From DAIDKA01 sp035485475 (GTDB lineage: Bacteria; Pseudomonadota; Gammaproteobacteria; Steroidobacterales; Steroidobacteraceae): DNA of 21,072 bases. The notes below the pieces were generated by a model. That model searched no databases. It saw nothing but the letters and a program-made list of their open reading frames with translations, and was not told the DNA's origin. Positions within the stretch are counted from its first letter, which is position 1. Each line of letters starts with the position of its first letter. Shown one piece after another: positions 7,824-14,725 of the stretch. Both the position numbers and the translations under genes were made by a program. The stretch spans positions 1 to 21,072 of the forward strand of contig DATHOA010000027.1 of NCBI GenBank assembly GCA_035485475.1. The letters run 5' to 3'.

Positions 7824-9836
7824 ATGGACCGGCTGGACTCCTGGAAGAAGATCGCGGCGCACTTCAATCGTGATGTGACGACGGTGCAGCGCTGGGAGCG
7901 TCGCGAGGGCATGCCGGTTCACCGCCATGTGCATGCCAAGCAGGGTTCGGTGTACGCGTTCCGTTCGGAACTCGATGCCTGGTGGGAAAGTCGCCGCGGC
8001 AAACTCGCACCGGAACCCTTGCTGAGCCCGTCGCCCGAGTCGCCGGCCACAGACCCGGCGGCGGTGCCCACCGGCTTCGTGCGCCGCAACAAGCGATCAT
8101 TGGGCCTGGCCGCAACCCTGGTCGCGGTGCTGCTGCTCGGCTACGCGGCGTTCAGATTTGGCCATCCGGCTGCCGAGACCTGGCGCAATCCGCTGGCCAA
8201 CGCCACCTTCACCCGCCTGACGGATTGGCCGGGCATCGAGCAGGCGGCCGAGATCTCACGCGACGGCCGCTGGGCCTCGTTCCTCGCGGACCATGACGGG
8301 CACATGGATGCCTGGCTGACCCAGATCGGCAGCGGCAACTACCGCAACCTGACCGGTAGCGACCGTATCGAGCTCGTCAATCCCTCGATCCGCTCACTCG
8401 GCTTCTCGGCCGACGGCACCTTCGTCACGGTCTGGACGCGTCGCTCGGATGGATCGCATCCCGAAGACATCAAGTTGATGGCGGCCCCGACTGCGGGCGG
8501 CGGGCTGCGTGATTTCAGTCCGGATGCTGCGGAGGTCGCATGGTCGCATGACGGCAAGCAGCTCGTGTATCACACGACCGCGCCGGGTGATCCGCTGTTC
8601 GTGCGCGACGCGGCCGGTGTCACCCGCCGGATCTATGTCGCCCCGGCGGGCGTGCATTGTCACTTCCCGCTGTGGTCCAAGGATGACGGCTACATCTATT
8701 TTGCACGCGGCGTCCCGCCGGATGACTGGGATATCTGGCGTATTCACCCCTCGGGAGCGGGCTTGGAGCGCATCACCTTCCACGACTCGCGGGTGAGTCA
8801 TCCGGTGCTGCTCGATGAACGCACGCTCGTTTATCTCGCCACCGACCCGCAAGGATCGGGCCCGTGGCTGTACGCCTTGGATGTCGAGCAGCGAGTGCCG
8901 CACCGTATCAGCTTCGGGCTCGAGCGCTACACCTCGCTTGCGGCGAGCGCCGGCGGCACGCGTCTCATCGCCACCATCGACGAATCCAACTCCAGCATCT
9001 GGAGCGCGCCGCTGGGCGCGCAGCCCGGCGCTGGTGGCGGTCAGCGCGCGACGGCCCCCATCTCCATGGTCTCGGCGACCGGGCTGTCGCCGCGCACGGG
9101 ATCCGACTATACCCTGTACGTCTCGGCGCGTGCCGGCCGCCAGGGAATCTGGAGGACCGCAAACGGCCGCAGCCGCGAACTGTGGAGCGACGCCCATTCA
9201 ATCATCGTGGGCGCCCCCGCGGTAACCCGCGATGGCCAACACATTGCCTTCACGGTGGCCGACGGCGATCGGACCATCCTGTACACGATGGACAGCGAGG
9301 GGATGCAATTGCGCGCCGTGACCCGCGCGCTTGATCTGCGCGGCAATCCGGCCTGGGCACCCGACGGCCGTTCGATCGTCTCGGCCGTGCTGCGCGATGG
9401 CGAGCCGCGTCTGATGAATATCTCCTTGGATGACAGCCCGCCGAGCCCCCTGGTGCCGGAGTACTCGATCGACCCGGTGTGGTCCCCGGATGGCCAATTC
9501 CTGCTCTATTCAGGTGCTGATGTGGGCACGACCTTCCCGCTGCGGGCGGTGGCGCGCGACGGCAGGCCATACCCGATACCGGCACTGATGCTGACCCGCG
9601 GCGCCCGACGTATCGCCTTCGGTCCCGACGCGCACTCGATCGTGCTGCTGCGGGGCGATGTGGGCCACAAGAACTTCTGGCTCGTGGACCTGCGCACGGG
9701 AGCGCAACGCCAGCTCACGGAACTCGCGCCGGACATTGCCATCAGCGACTTCGACCTGTCGCGCGACGGCAGCGCAGTCCTGTTCGACCGCATACAGGAG
9801 AGCTCGCGGATTGCGCTGATCGAGCGCGGGGGCTAG
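7824..9836 (+). CDS. Membrane-bound one-component regulator: N-terminal helix-turn-helix, one membrane segment, PD40/TolB-like beta-propeller
   Basis: This 670-residue protein combines a DNA-binding head with an extracytoplasmic sensor-like body. Residues 5-57 form a MerR/excisionase-like winged helix: SWKKIAAHFNRDVTTVQRWE is the helix-turn-helix, then HRHVHAKQGSVYAFRSELDAWW. A Pro-rich linker (about 61-83) leads to RRNKR and one membrane helix (about 93-112), with positive residues on the cytoplasmic side. The remaining 550 residues hold about nine WD40-like/PD40 repeats with the S/P-DG pattern: ISRDGRWASF, FSADGTFVTV, WSHDGKQLVY, WSKDDGYIYF, VTRDGQHIAF, WAPDGRSIVS, WSPDGQFLLY and LSRDGSAVLF. 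The layout is like ToxR/CadC regulators but with a propeller sensor. It may sense a ligand or protein in the periplasm and bind the repeats just upstream, controlling itself and the divergent secreted protein; this is inference. No catalytic peptidase domain follows the propeller, so it is not a DPP4-type enzyme. Confidence 0.85.
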   Translation: MDRLDSWKKIAAHFNRDVTTVQRWERREGMPVHRHVHAKQGSVYAFRSELDAWWESRRGKLAPEPLLSPSPESPATDPAAVPTGFVRRNKRSLGLAATLVAVLLLGYAAFRFGHPAAETWRNPLANATFTRLTDWPGIEQAAEISRDGRWASFLADHDGHMDAWLTQIGSGNYRNLTGSDRIELVNPSIRSLGFSADGTFVTVWTRRSDGSHPEDIKLMAAPTAGGGLRDFSPDAAEVAWSHDGKQLVYHTTAPGDPLFVRDAAGVTRRIYVAPAGVHCHFPLWSKDDGYIYFARGVPPDDWDIWRIHPSGAGLERITFHDSRVSHPVLLDERTLVYLATDPQGSGPWLYALDVEQRVPHRISFGLERYTSLAASAGGTRLIATIDESNSSIWSAPLGAQPGAGGGQRATAPISMVSATGLSPRTGSDYTLYVSARAGRQGIWRTANGRSRELWSDAHSIIVGAPAVTRDGQHIAFTVADGDRTILYTMDSEGMQLRAVTRALDLRGNPAWAPDGRSIVSAVLRDGEPRLMNISLDDSPPSPLVPEYSIDPVWSPDGQFLLYSGADVGTTFPLRAVARDGRPYPIPALMLTRGARRIAFGPDAHSIVLLRGDVGHKNFWLVDLRTGAQRQLTELAPDIAISDFDLSRDGSAVLFDRIQESSRIALIERGG

Positions 9837-9842
9837 CGAGAC

Positions 9843-10421
9843 TCAGGAACCAGACAACTGCTTGACGAATTGCGCGAGCGCTGGCCGGCTATCCTGCCAT
9901 AGCAGGAATTGATCGTTCAGCGACTCTTGGGGCAGTCTTAGGGTCAACTCATGGCTCGTTGCGATCAGTCTCATCGTTTCGAGATCGGTAACGTATGCGC
10001 GCATGGCCGCTTCGGTCGTCTCCGGCACGAACAGGTCCTTTGGCCTCGGCAAACCCGCTGGCAATCCGTGTAGCGGTTGCAATTCAATCGAGTGACCGTC
10101 GATATCGATCAGCAGTTCTTCGCCATGGTCCTGGGGCGAAGACGATACCGGGACAAAGTATGTGGACCAACGATACAGGAGCAACAGTTGAGTGTATTTG
10201 CCTGCGTCGTCCTTTTGAATGGCGACGAGCGTCAGAAAGTCCTTGGAAGGTTGGCCGTTGGGCTGGCGGACAAATGTGATCGGTGCGCCTACTACGGTGA
10301 CCGTAGCCCCCGTACGCTCATCCAACAAGTCGCGAGGACCTTGCGGCAAACTCGAGCAGGCGACGACTGCGGCCAGCATCGTCAACGCAAGAAATCCCTT
10401 AAGGGTGCACCGGCTGGCCAT
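9843..10421 (-). CDS. Small lipoprotein of unknown function
   Basis: The 192-residue product has a lipoprotein signal: a charged start MASRCTLK, a hydrophobic core, and the lipobox VVAC with the modified Cys at residue 22. Asp is not at position +2 (CSSL), so it would be expected to go to the outer membrane. The mature part (DLLDERTGATVTVVGAPITF, later DHGEELLIDIDGHSIELQP) looks like a small beta-rich domain, followed by a helical C-terminus. I do not recognise a family. It is the last gene of the DUF3300-DUF2950 operon, starting only 6 bp after the DUF2950 stop, so it probably works with those proteins in the envelope. Its stop is 6 bp from the stop of the convergent propeller gene. Confidence 0.8.
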   Translation of the reverse strand: MASRCTLKGFLALTMLAAVVACSSLPQGPRDLLDERTGATVTVVGAPITFVRQPNGQPSKDFLTLVAIQKDDAGKYTQLLLLYRWSTYFVPVSSSPQDHGEELLIDIDGHSIELQPLHGLPAGLPRPKDLFVPETTEAAMRAYVTDLETMRLIATSHELTLRLPQESLNDQFLLWQDSRPALAQFVKQLSGS

Positions 10422-10427
10422 GGTGTT

Positions 10428-11357
10428 CTAGTTTGACTTGTTTTGCCGCGCGCCGGCCGCCTGCTCCTGGGCGTCTTCACTCGTGTGCCAGCTGGGATCC
10501 GGATCGTACGCCTGCATGGCCTTGGCGAGGGTTGCACTCTGCTTGCCGAGATCCTTCTCGTACACCACGCCGTCCGCGCCCACCAGAAAGCTCATCACGC
10601 CCGAGGAGCGGTACTGCGCGGGGTAGGCCAGGAATGCGAACCCTCCGCTCATCTTGCCGTCCACGAGATAGCTCTTCTCACCGCCCGGCGCATTTTTACC
10701 CTGAGCGGTAAGTATCCGAAAGTAATAGCCATGATAGGGAGTCCGGGTGCCGGGATGGGTCTCGTAGCCTTCCGCGGCGGCCGCGGCGACCAGCGGGCCG
10801 ATGGGACTTTGAGGCTGGCCCGCAGTGGTTTTCCAATACAGGCCGTCATGCCGGCCCTCATCACTGTAGAACCGGTGGGCGTACTGGCCGCCCTGCGCGG
10901 CGTGATACTCCTTTTCTGCGGCGGCAAGCTCCTGGCAGATGCGGATGGTCGACAGCTCGTTCTCGCCGACGCGTCGGTAGAGAATCTCCTTCCTGGCCGC
11001 CTCGGTATCAAAGTGCCAGGCAGTACCCGAGCCCACGAGCGGTATGGGCATCGGCCAGTTGCGCGCGCCGACGTACAGCGTGGTCGTGCCGTCCGGCTCC
11101 TTCATCAGGCGGTGCATTTCCTGGTAGCGCCGCACGAAATTGGCCCGGGTGTCGGCATCCTCGGTCGCATCGCCGGAGGAGACGATCTTGCGGCCGTCGG
11201 GTCCGAGGATATCGAGCATGGCCTGCTCATCGTTGTGCTGCGCCGCCGTGAACAGTGCGCTGCTCGCCTGCGCCGGCGAGGAGAAGACCTTCTGCGCCAG
11301 TGCCATCGAGGGGAGGGTAAGACATGCCACCCATAGCAGGACCGCTGCTCGCCACAT
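10428..11357 (-). CDS. DUF2950 family exported protein
   Basis: This 309-residue exported protein belongs to DUF2950, whose function is unknown. The signal peptide MWRAAVLLWVACLTLPSMALA is followed by family-typical blocks: FSSPAQASSALFTAAQHND, MLDILGPDGRKIVSSGD, WPMPIPLVGSGTAWHFDTEA, RRVGENELSTIRICQELAAA and RHDGLYWKTTAGQPQSPIGP. Further on come TPYHGYYFRILTAQGKNAPG, GGFAFLAYPAQYRSSGVMSF and a final VYEKDLG. I chose the ATG at 11357 because GGAG lies 8 bases upstream and the signal peptide then begins normally. An in-frame ATG at 11384, which overlaps the DUF3300 stop by one base, would add nine residues but lacks a good ribosome binding site. DUF2950 genes are often next to DUF3300 genes, as here, which suggests a shared envelope role. 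Confidence 0.9.
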   Translation of the reverse strand: MWRAAVLLWVACLTLPSMALAQKVFSSPAQASSALFTAAQHNDEQAMLDILGPDGRKIVSSGDATEDADTRANFVRRYQEMHRLMKEPDGTTTLYVGARNWPMPIPLVGSGTAWHFDTEAARKEILYRRVGENELSTIRICQELAAAEKEYHAAQGGQYAHRFYSDEGRHDGLYWKTTAGQPQSPIGPLVAAAAAEGYETHPGTRTPYHGYYFRILTAQGKNAPGGEKSYLVDGKMSGGFAFLAYPAQYRSSGVMSFLVGADGVVYEKDLGKQSATLAKAMQAYDPDPSWHTSEDAQEQAAGARQNKSN

Positions 11358-11365
11358 AGGCTTAT

Positions 11366-11369
11366 CTCC
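11366..11369 (-). promoter_or_regulatory. Ribosome binding site deciding the DUF2950 start
   Basis: GGAG on the minus strand sits 8 bases before the ATG at 11357. No comparable site precedes the alternative ATG at 11384. Confidence 0.55.
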
Positions 11370-11383
11370 GTTTACCGTTTTCA

Positions 11384-12568
11384 TCAGCGATGTCCGCCGC
11401 CGCCGCCGCCATGACCGCCGCCACCACCACCGCGTGCTCCGCCGCCACCAAAGCTGGCGCTGCCGCGCTGCGAGAAGCCGCGCACCTCTCCACCGCCGTG
11501 GTCGAAGCCGCTGAACGCTCCGGAGCGCATGCCGCTATCACCGTGCGACGGGGTAAAGCCGCGCATGGCCGCATGATCTTCGCCAAACGGCCGGCCCGCC
11601 GCCCCACCGTTGAAGCCGCCCGCGCGCGCGCCACCCGGTTCCGTTCGCGCGCCGCCCGCACCACGCGCAGCGTCGAAGCCGCGGGTGCCCCCGGCTCCCC
11701 GGTAGCCTGCTCCGCGATCGCCGCCCGCTCCCCGATAAAAATTGGCGCGGTTATAGAACGTGGTACTGCGGGAGAAGTAGGGGCTGTGGTTGTACAGCAC
11801 CGCGCGGCGGTGCCAATCGAATCCCCAGTTGTGCCAGCCCCAGCCGAAGCCGCCCAGAAAACCGATGCCGAAGCCCACGCCAAAGGAAAGGTAGGGACCG
11901 CCAAACCAGATTCCGGGGTAGGGGTACCATCCCGGCCACTCGGGTATCAGATCGCCATAGACCAGCCACGGATCGTACGCCGGGACGTAGACCACATCCG
12001 GATTGGTCGGTTCGATGCTGATGGTCGAATCCTGGTCCGCGACCGCCTGCTGCGGGGTGCTCTTCAGATTGCCGGCCTGCTGCGCGCGCCCGCGCATTGC
12101 CTGGACGGCGTTCATGACATCCTGCGGCTGGTTGTAATAGGCATCTCCCAGGGAGGAGGTCCAGGACAGATTCTTGTCCATGTTTCCCAGCACGGCGGGA
12201 AATGCGGTGAGCGCCTTAACGCTGCTATCCCAGGGCTGCTGATCCACCGCCTGGCCCAACGCGGCGCCTTTCAAACTTGGATTTGCCTGGGCCCATCGAT
12301 CGGCTTCCACGATCTGCTCGGGAAAGGTCGAAGCGGCCAGGATCTGGGCGACAAGCTGATCCGGATAGAGCGCAATCGGTGCCACCAGCTGCTGCAGCTG
12401 CGTGGGCGATTGCTCAGTGTAGGAAGAACGTGCACCGCCTTGCGGTGCCGCTTCAGCCTGCGGTGGTGGTGGCGGCTGATCCTGTGCCAGCGCGCTCCCG
12501 CACCATGATGCCGACAACAGGCTCAGTGACAACAGGACCGAGAAGCGTGCATGTTGCGAAACGTTCAT
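11384..12568 (-). CDS. DUF3300 family exported protein with Gly/Arg-rich tail
   Basis: This is a 394-residue exported protein of the DUF3300 family, function unknown. The signal peptide ends at ALA (residue 28). A Pro-rich linker (QPPPPPQ) precedes the conserved domain (about 55-215), with LVAPIALYPDQLVAQILAAS, FPEQIVEADRWAQANPSLKG, QPWDSSVKALTAFPAVLGNM, SWTSSLGDAYYNQPQDVMNA and NPDVVYVPAYDPWLVYGD. A Trp/Gly/aromatic stretch follows (212-262), then a low-complexity tail of about 120 residues with repeated RGAGG units and a terminal GGGGGGHGGGGGGHR. The start at 12568 is preferred: AGGGA is 7 bases upstream and the signal peptide then begins MNVSQHARFS. Upstream in-frame ATGs at 12589 and 12622 would add a non-signal-like extension. 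It is the first gene of the three-gene operon. Confidence 0.9.
   Translation of the reverse strand: MNVSQHARFSVLLSLSLLSASWCGSALAQDQPPPPPQAEAAPQGGARSSYTEQSPTQLQQLVAPIALYPDQLVAQILAASTFPEQIVEADRWAQANPSLKGAALGQAVDQQPWDSSVKALTAFPAVLGNMDKNLSWTSSLGDAYYNQPQDVMNAVQAMRGRAQQAGNLKSTPQQAVADQDSTISIEPTNPDVVYVPAYDPWLVYGDLIPEWPGWYPYPGIWFGGPYLSFGVGFGIGFLGGFGWGWHNWGFDWHRRAVLYNHSPYFSRSTTFYNRANFYRGAGGDRGAGYRGAGGTRGFDAARGAGGARTEPGGARAGGFNGGAAGRPFGEDHAAMRGFTPSHGDSGMRSGAFSGFDHGGGEVRGFSQRGSASFGGGGARGGGGGGHGGGGGGHR
11394..11434 (-). repeat. GCC/ACC triplet-rich tract encoding the poly-Gly/His tail
   Basis: The plus strand reads as imperfect GCC and ACC triplets. In the coding strand these are Gly codons with two His inserts, at the C-terminus of the DUF3300 protein. 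Because the unit is 3 bp, length change would alter the tail without shifting the frame. Confidence 0.5.
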
Positions 12569-12611
12569 ATTGAAGTCCCTATGCGCCATGATCGCCGCGG
12601 ACCAAGCGCTG

Positions 12612-12619
12612 ATTATACT
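12612..12619. promoter_or_regulatory. Nearly symmetric -10 element shared by divergent genes
   Basis: On the minus strand 12617-12612 reads TATAAT, a perfect -10 box. It would start transcription about 37 bases before the DUF3300 ATG. On the plus strand 12614-12619 reads TATACT, five of six matches, about 33-40 bases before the ATG at 12659. The -35 boxes are weak on both sides (TTGGCC with a 15-bp spacer on the minus strand, none clear on the plus strand). The rest of the 90-bp gap shows nothing else. Confidence 0.45.
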
Positions 12620-12658
12620 CAAACCGGCCGCAGGCCAATTCTCTTAAAGGTATCGCCC

Positions 12659-13471
12659 ATGGGTATTGCTGGATTCGCTCGCGGCTTGTTCGTCATCGCC
12701 CTGGCGAGCGTTGGAATCTTGAGCCTCAGCTACGGCGATTTCGTGCCCAGGGGACAGCCCTTTCCCACGTGGATTCCCGGGCGGGAAACGTGGCTCTACG
12801 GATCGGCGCTACTCGTTCTCGCCGCCAGCGCCGGTCTTTGCTTTGCGCGCACGGCGTTGCCGAGCGCATTGACGATCGGCGCCTACCAGATCATCTGGGC
12901 CTTGATTTGTGCACTCCCGATTCTCTCCCAACCGCTCGGGGTTGGCGCGTGGTATGGCTTTTGCGAAGCCCTGGCGCCACTGATCGGTGCCTGGATTCTT
13001 TACGCGCTGTTGCGCTGGCGGTTGCGAGGATCGCCGCTGCCCATCGCCAGCGCGCGCGCCATGCGCGCAGCACAATTGCTGTTTGGTCTCACCTGCGTCT
13101 TCTATGGCTGGTCGCACTTTGCCTATGCCGATTACACCGCCAGCATGGTGCCGAGCTGGCTACCGGGTCGGTTGGCACTCGCTTACGTCACGGGACTCGG
13201 TCACGTTGCCGCGGGAATTGGCATCGCAGTGGGGATTGTCCCGCGCCTGGCGGCCATCCTCGAAGCCATCATGATGAGTTTGTTTGGCCTGCTGGTGTGG
13301 GTGCCGAGCTTTTTTGCGCAGCCGCGACCAAGCTGGGCGATGCCGCCCCAGAATCAATGGTCGGAACTGGTCGTGAGCGTGATGTTGGCGGCCTGCGCGT
13401 GGCTGGTCGCGGCGTCGTTCACGGGCAGTCCTCGTCGGCAACCCGTGACAGTACGCGCTGTGCCAGCTTGA
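12659..13471 (+). CDS. Integral membrane protein with two DoxX-like halves
   Basis: This 270-residue inner-membrane protein has about seven or eight hydrophobic segments. Its two halves look related: residues 7-75 contain GDFVPRG...PTWIPGRETWLYGSALLVLAA and residues 137-202 contain ADYTASMVPSWLPGRLALAY followed by a similar Gly/Ala-rich helix. The second half, with YGWSHFAYADYT and WLPGRLALAYVTGLGHVAAG, resembles DoxX/DoxD-type membrane proteins; the exact function is unknown. The ATG at 12659 is chosen because AAAGG is 8 bases upstream and the first membrane helix follows at once. A longer frame from 12551 would cross the candidate promoter. Its last 53 bp overlap the 3' end of the convergent CitE-like gene. 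The divergent DUF3300 gene starts 90 bp away. Confidence 0.82.
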   Translation: MGIAGFARGLFVIALASVGILSLSYGDFVPRGQPFPTWIPGRETWLYGSALLVLAASAGLCFARTALPSALTIGAYQIIWALICALPILSQPLGVGAWYGFCEALAPLIGAWILYALLRWRLRGSPLPIASARAMRAAQLLFGLTCVFYGWSHFAYADYTASMVPSWLPGRLALAYVTGLGHVAAGIGIAVGIVPRLAAILEAIMMSLFGLLVWVPSFFAQPRPSWAMPPQNQWSELVVSVMLAACAWLVAASFTGSPRRQPVTVRAVPA

Positions 13472-14276
13472 GGTGTGGCGCATCAACCATGGCGCCATCG
13501 ACCTGCAGGACGCCGGCCCCGGGCTGATTTGCAAAGGCCGCGACAATGCGCCGCGAGCGCTCGATGAGTGCGGGGGAGGGAGTAAATGCGGCGTGGATGG
13601 CGGGTATCTGGTTCGGATGAATGGCCAGCATGCCCGTGAAGCCATCGCGCGCTGCGCGCTGCGCGTAAATCGCCAGTCCCTCCAGATCACGAAATGCGGG
13701 GAAGACGGTTTCGATGGCGGGAACCGAGGCGGCATGCGCTGCAAACAGCGCCAGCGAGCGCACCATTTCGTAAGGCGCGGTAAATCCACCGTCGGCGTCG
13801 CGCGCGGATTCGGCACCGATGGCCGCGGGCAGGTCTTCCGCCCCCCAGGTCAGGCCGAGAAGTTGGCTGGCCACCGTTGCATATTCACCCAGACGGAAAA
13901 TCGCAGCCGCAGTTTCGGTCGCGATCGGCAGTATCGGACAGGACAGACCCAGGGTCTGCATCCGTCGGACCAGTTCGTTGATCGATGCAGCCCCTTCGGC
14001 TTTCGGCAAAACAATGCCATCGGGGGGGCAAGCGGCCAGGGCCTTCAGATCCTCGTCCAGGAAACGGGAACTCAAGGCGTTGACCCGGACAAAATAGGGA
14101 ACGGGGCGGGGCCGCTGACATAGCGATGCGACCACGTAGGCGCGCCCTTCGGCCTTGACCTCGATGGCCACGGCATCCTCCAGGTCCAGGATCAGCGCGT
14201 CCGCGCCGCAAGCGGCGGCCCGTTGCACCCGATCGGGGCGATCACCTGGAACAAAAAGCAGTGAGCGCAGTTTCAT
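13419..14276 (-). CDS. CitE-like (HpcH/HpaI family) beta-hydroxyacyl-CoA lyase, probable (R)-HMG-CoA or citramalyl-CoA lyase
   Basis: This 285-residue TIM-barrel protein belongs to the citrate lyase beta/HpcH-HpaI superfamily, which cleaves beta-hydroxyacyl-CoA esters to acetyl-CoA and an oxoacid using Mg2+. Visible motifs are the opening RSLLFVPGDRPDRVQRA, LILDLEDAV (29-37), CoA/substrate Arg64 in YFVRVNAL, and metal ligands Glu121 (PIATETAAAI) and Asp148 (LTWGAEDLPAAIG). IHPNQIPAIHAAF is at 219-231. Cleavage of HMG-CoA would complete leucine breakdown in this operon, where no HMGL-type lyase is visible. As I recall, M. tuberculosis Rv2498c, a CitE protein in a similar operon, has this activity and also cleaves citramalyl-CoA. 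Malyl-CoA lyase or thioesterase activity remains possible. The ATG at 14276 overlaps the MaoC stop (ATGA), has GGAA upstream and starts at the usual KLRSLLFVPG; an ATG at 14312 would extend into MaoC. It is the last gene of the operon. Confidence 0.88.
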   Translation of the reverse strand: MKLRSLLFVPGDRPDRVQRAAACGADALILDLEDAVAIEVKAEGRAYVVASLCQRPRPVPYFVRVNALSSRFLDEDLKALAACPPDGIVLPKAEGAASINELVRRMQTLGLSCPILPIATETAAAIFRLGEYATVASQLLGLTWGAEDLPAAIGAESARDADGGFTAPYEMVRSLALFAAHAASVPAIETVFPAFRDLEGLAIYAQRAARDGFTGMLAIHPNQIPAIHAAFTPSPALIERSRRIVAAFANQPGAGVLQVDGAMVDAPHLKLAQRVLSRVADEDCP

Positions 14277-14725
14277 TGGGGTTTCCGGCGAAACAAGGCC
14301 GTTCGCAGGCACTGACAGACGATTTCGTTGCGCTGATTGAAGAGCCGATGCGTGAACGTCACGATGCCGGCGTCGGGCCGCGACCCGCTCGGCCGCAATG
14401 CCGCCACGGTGGAATCGCCGCGCAGCGTATCGCCGATGAAGACCGGCTTCGGCATCACTACCTTGTCGTAGCCCAGGTTCGCGATCAACACGCCAGCCGT
14501 CGTATCCCCTACCGATATCCCGATCATGAGTCCAAAGGTGAAGATACCGTTGACCAGGATCTGGCCAAACTCGCTCTGCGCGGCAGCCTCGGCGTCCAGG
14601 TGCAGGGGCTGTGTATTGTGAGTCAGCGTCGAGATCAGCAGATTGTCGGTGTGCGTCACGGTGCGGCGCAGTTCATGCTCGATATGATCCCCAACGGTCC
14701 ACTCTTCGTAGTATCGGCCGGCCAT
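14273..14725 (-). CDS. MaoC-family hydratase, probable methylglutaconyl-CoA hydratase of leucine breakdown
   Basis: A 150-residue single hot-dog domain of the MaoC type, which hydrates trans-enoyl-CoA in (R)-specific fashion. The visible conserved run is RTVTHTDNLLISTLTHNTQP then LHLDAEAAAQSEFGQILVNG, followed by SVGDTTAGVLIANLGYDKVV, PVFIGDTLRGDSTV and SRPDAGIVTFTHRLFNQRNE. The usual hydratase motif (S/T-G-D-x-N-P-x-H) is changed here to T-H-N-T-Q-P-L-H (35-42): the catalytic Asp is replaced by Asn and the Asn by Gln. Related proteins near accA/accD genes in actinobacteria seem to share this variant, so it may be a substrate-specific subfamily, not an inactive enzyme. The ATG at 14725 shares one base with the biotin-subunit stop and has a strong AAGGAG 5 bases upstream. 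A much longer frame from 15001 would lie within the upstream gene. Its role in place of LiuC is inferred from gene order. Confidence 0.87.
   Translation of the reverse strand: MAGRYYEEWTVGDHIEHELRRTVTHTDNLLISTLTHNTQPLHLDAEAAAQSEFGQILVNGIFTFGLMIGISVGDTTAGVLIANLGYDKVVMPKPVFIGDTLRGDSTVAALRPSGSRPDAGIVTFTHRLFNQRNEIVCQCLRTALFRRKPQ

Noticed and set aside
7824..9836. DPP4-type or prolyl oligopeptidase enzyme
   Set aside because: PD40 repeats are present but no alpha/beta-hydrolase domain or GxSxG motif follows, and the N-terminus is a DNA-binding domain.
11387..11740. CRISPR-like or mobile repeat array
   Set aside because: The repeats are short, irregular and in frame with a protein tail; there are no uniform repeats with unique spacers.
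11390..12508. Plus-strand open frame of 372 residues opposite the DUF3300 gene
   Set aside because: It mirrors the Gly/Arg-rich tail and conserved domain of DUF3300 and has no motif of its own, so it is a shadow.
13419..14276. Naming the CitE-like gene liuE
   Set aside because: LiuE is an HMGL-type lyase from another superfamily; this protein has CitE/HpcH-HpaI motifs, so only the reaction, not the gene name, could be shared.
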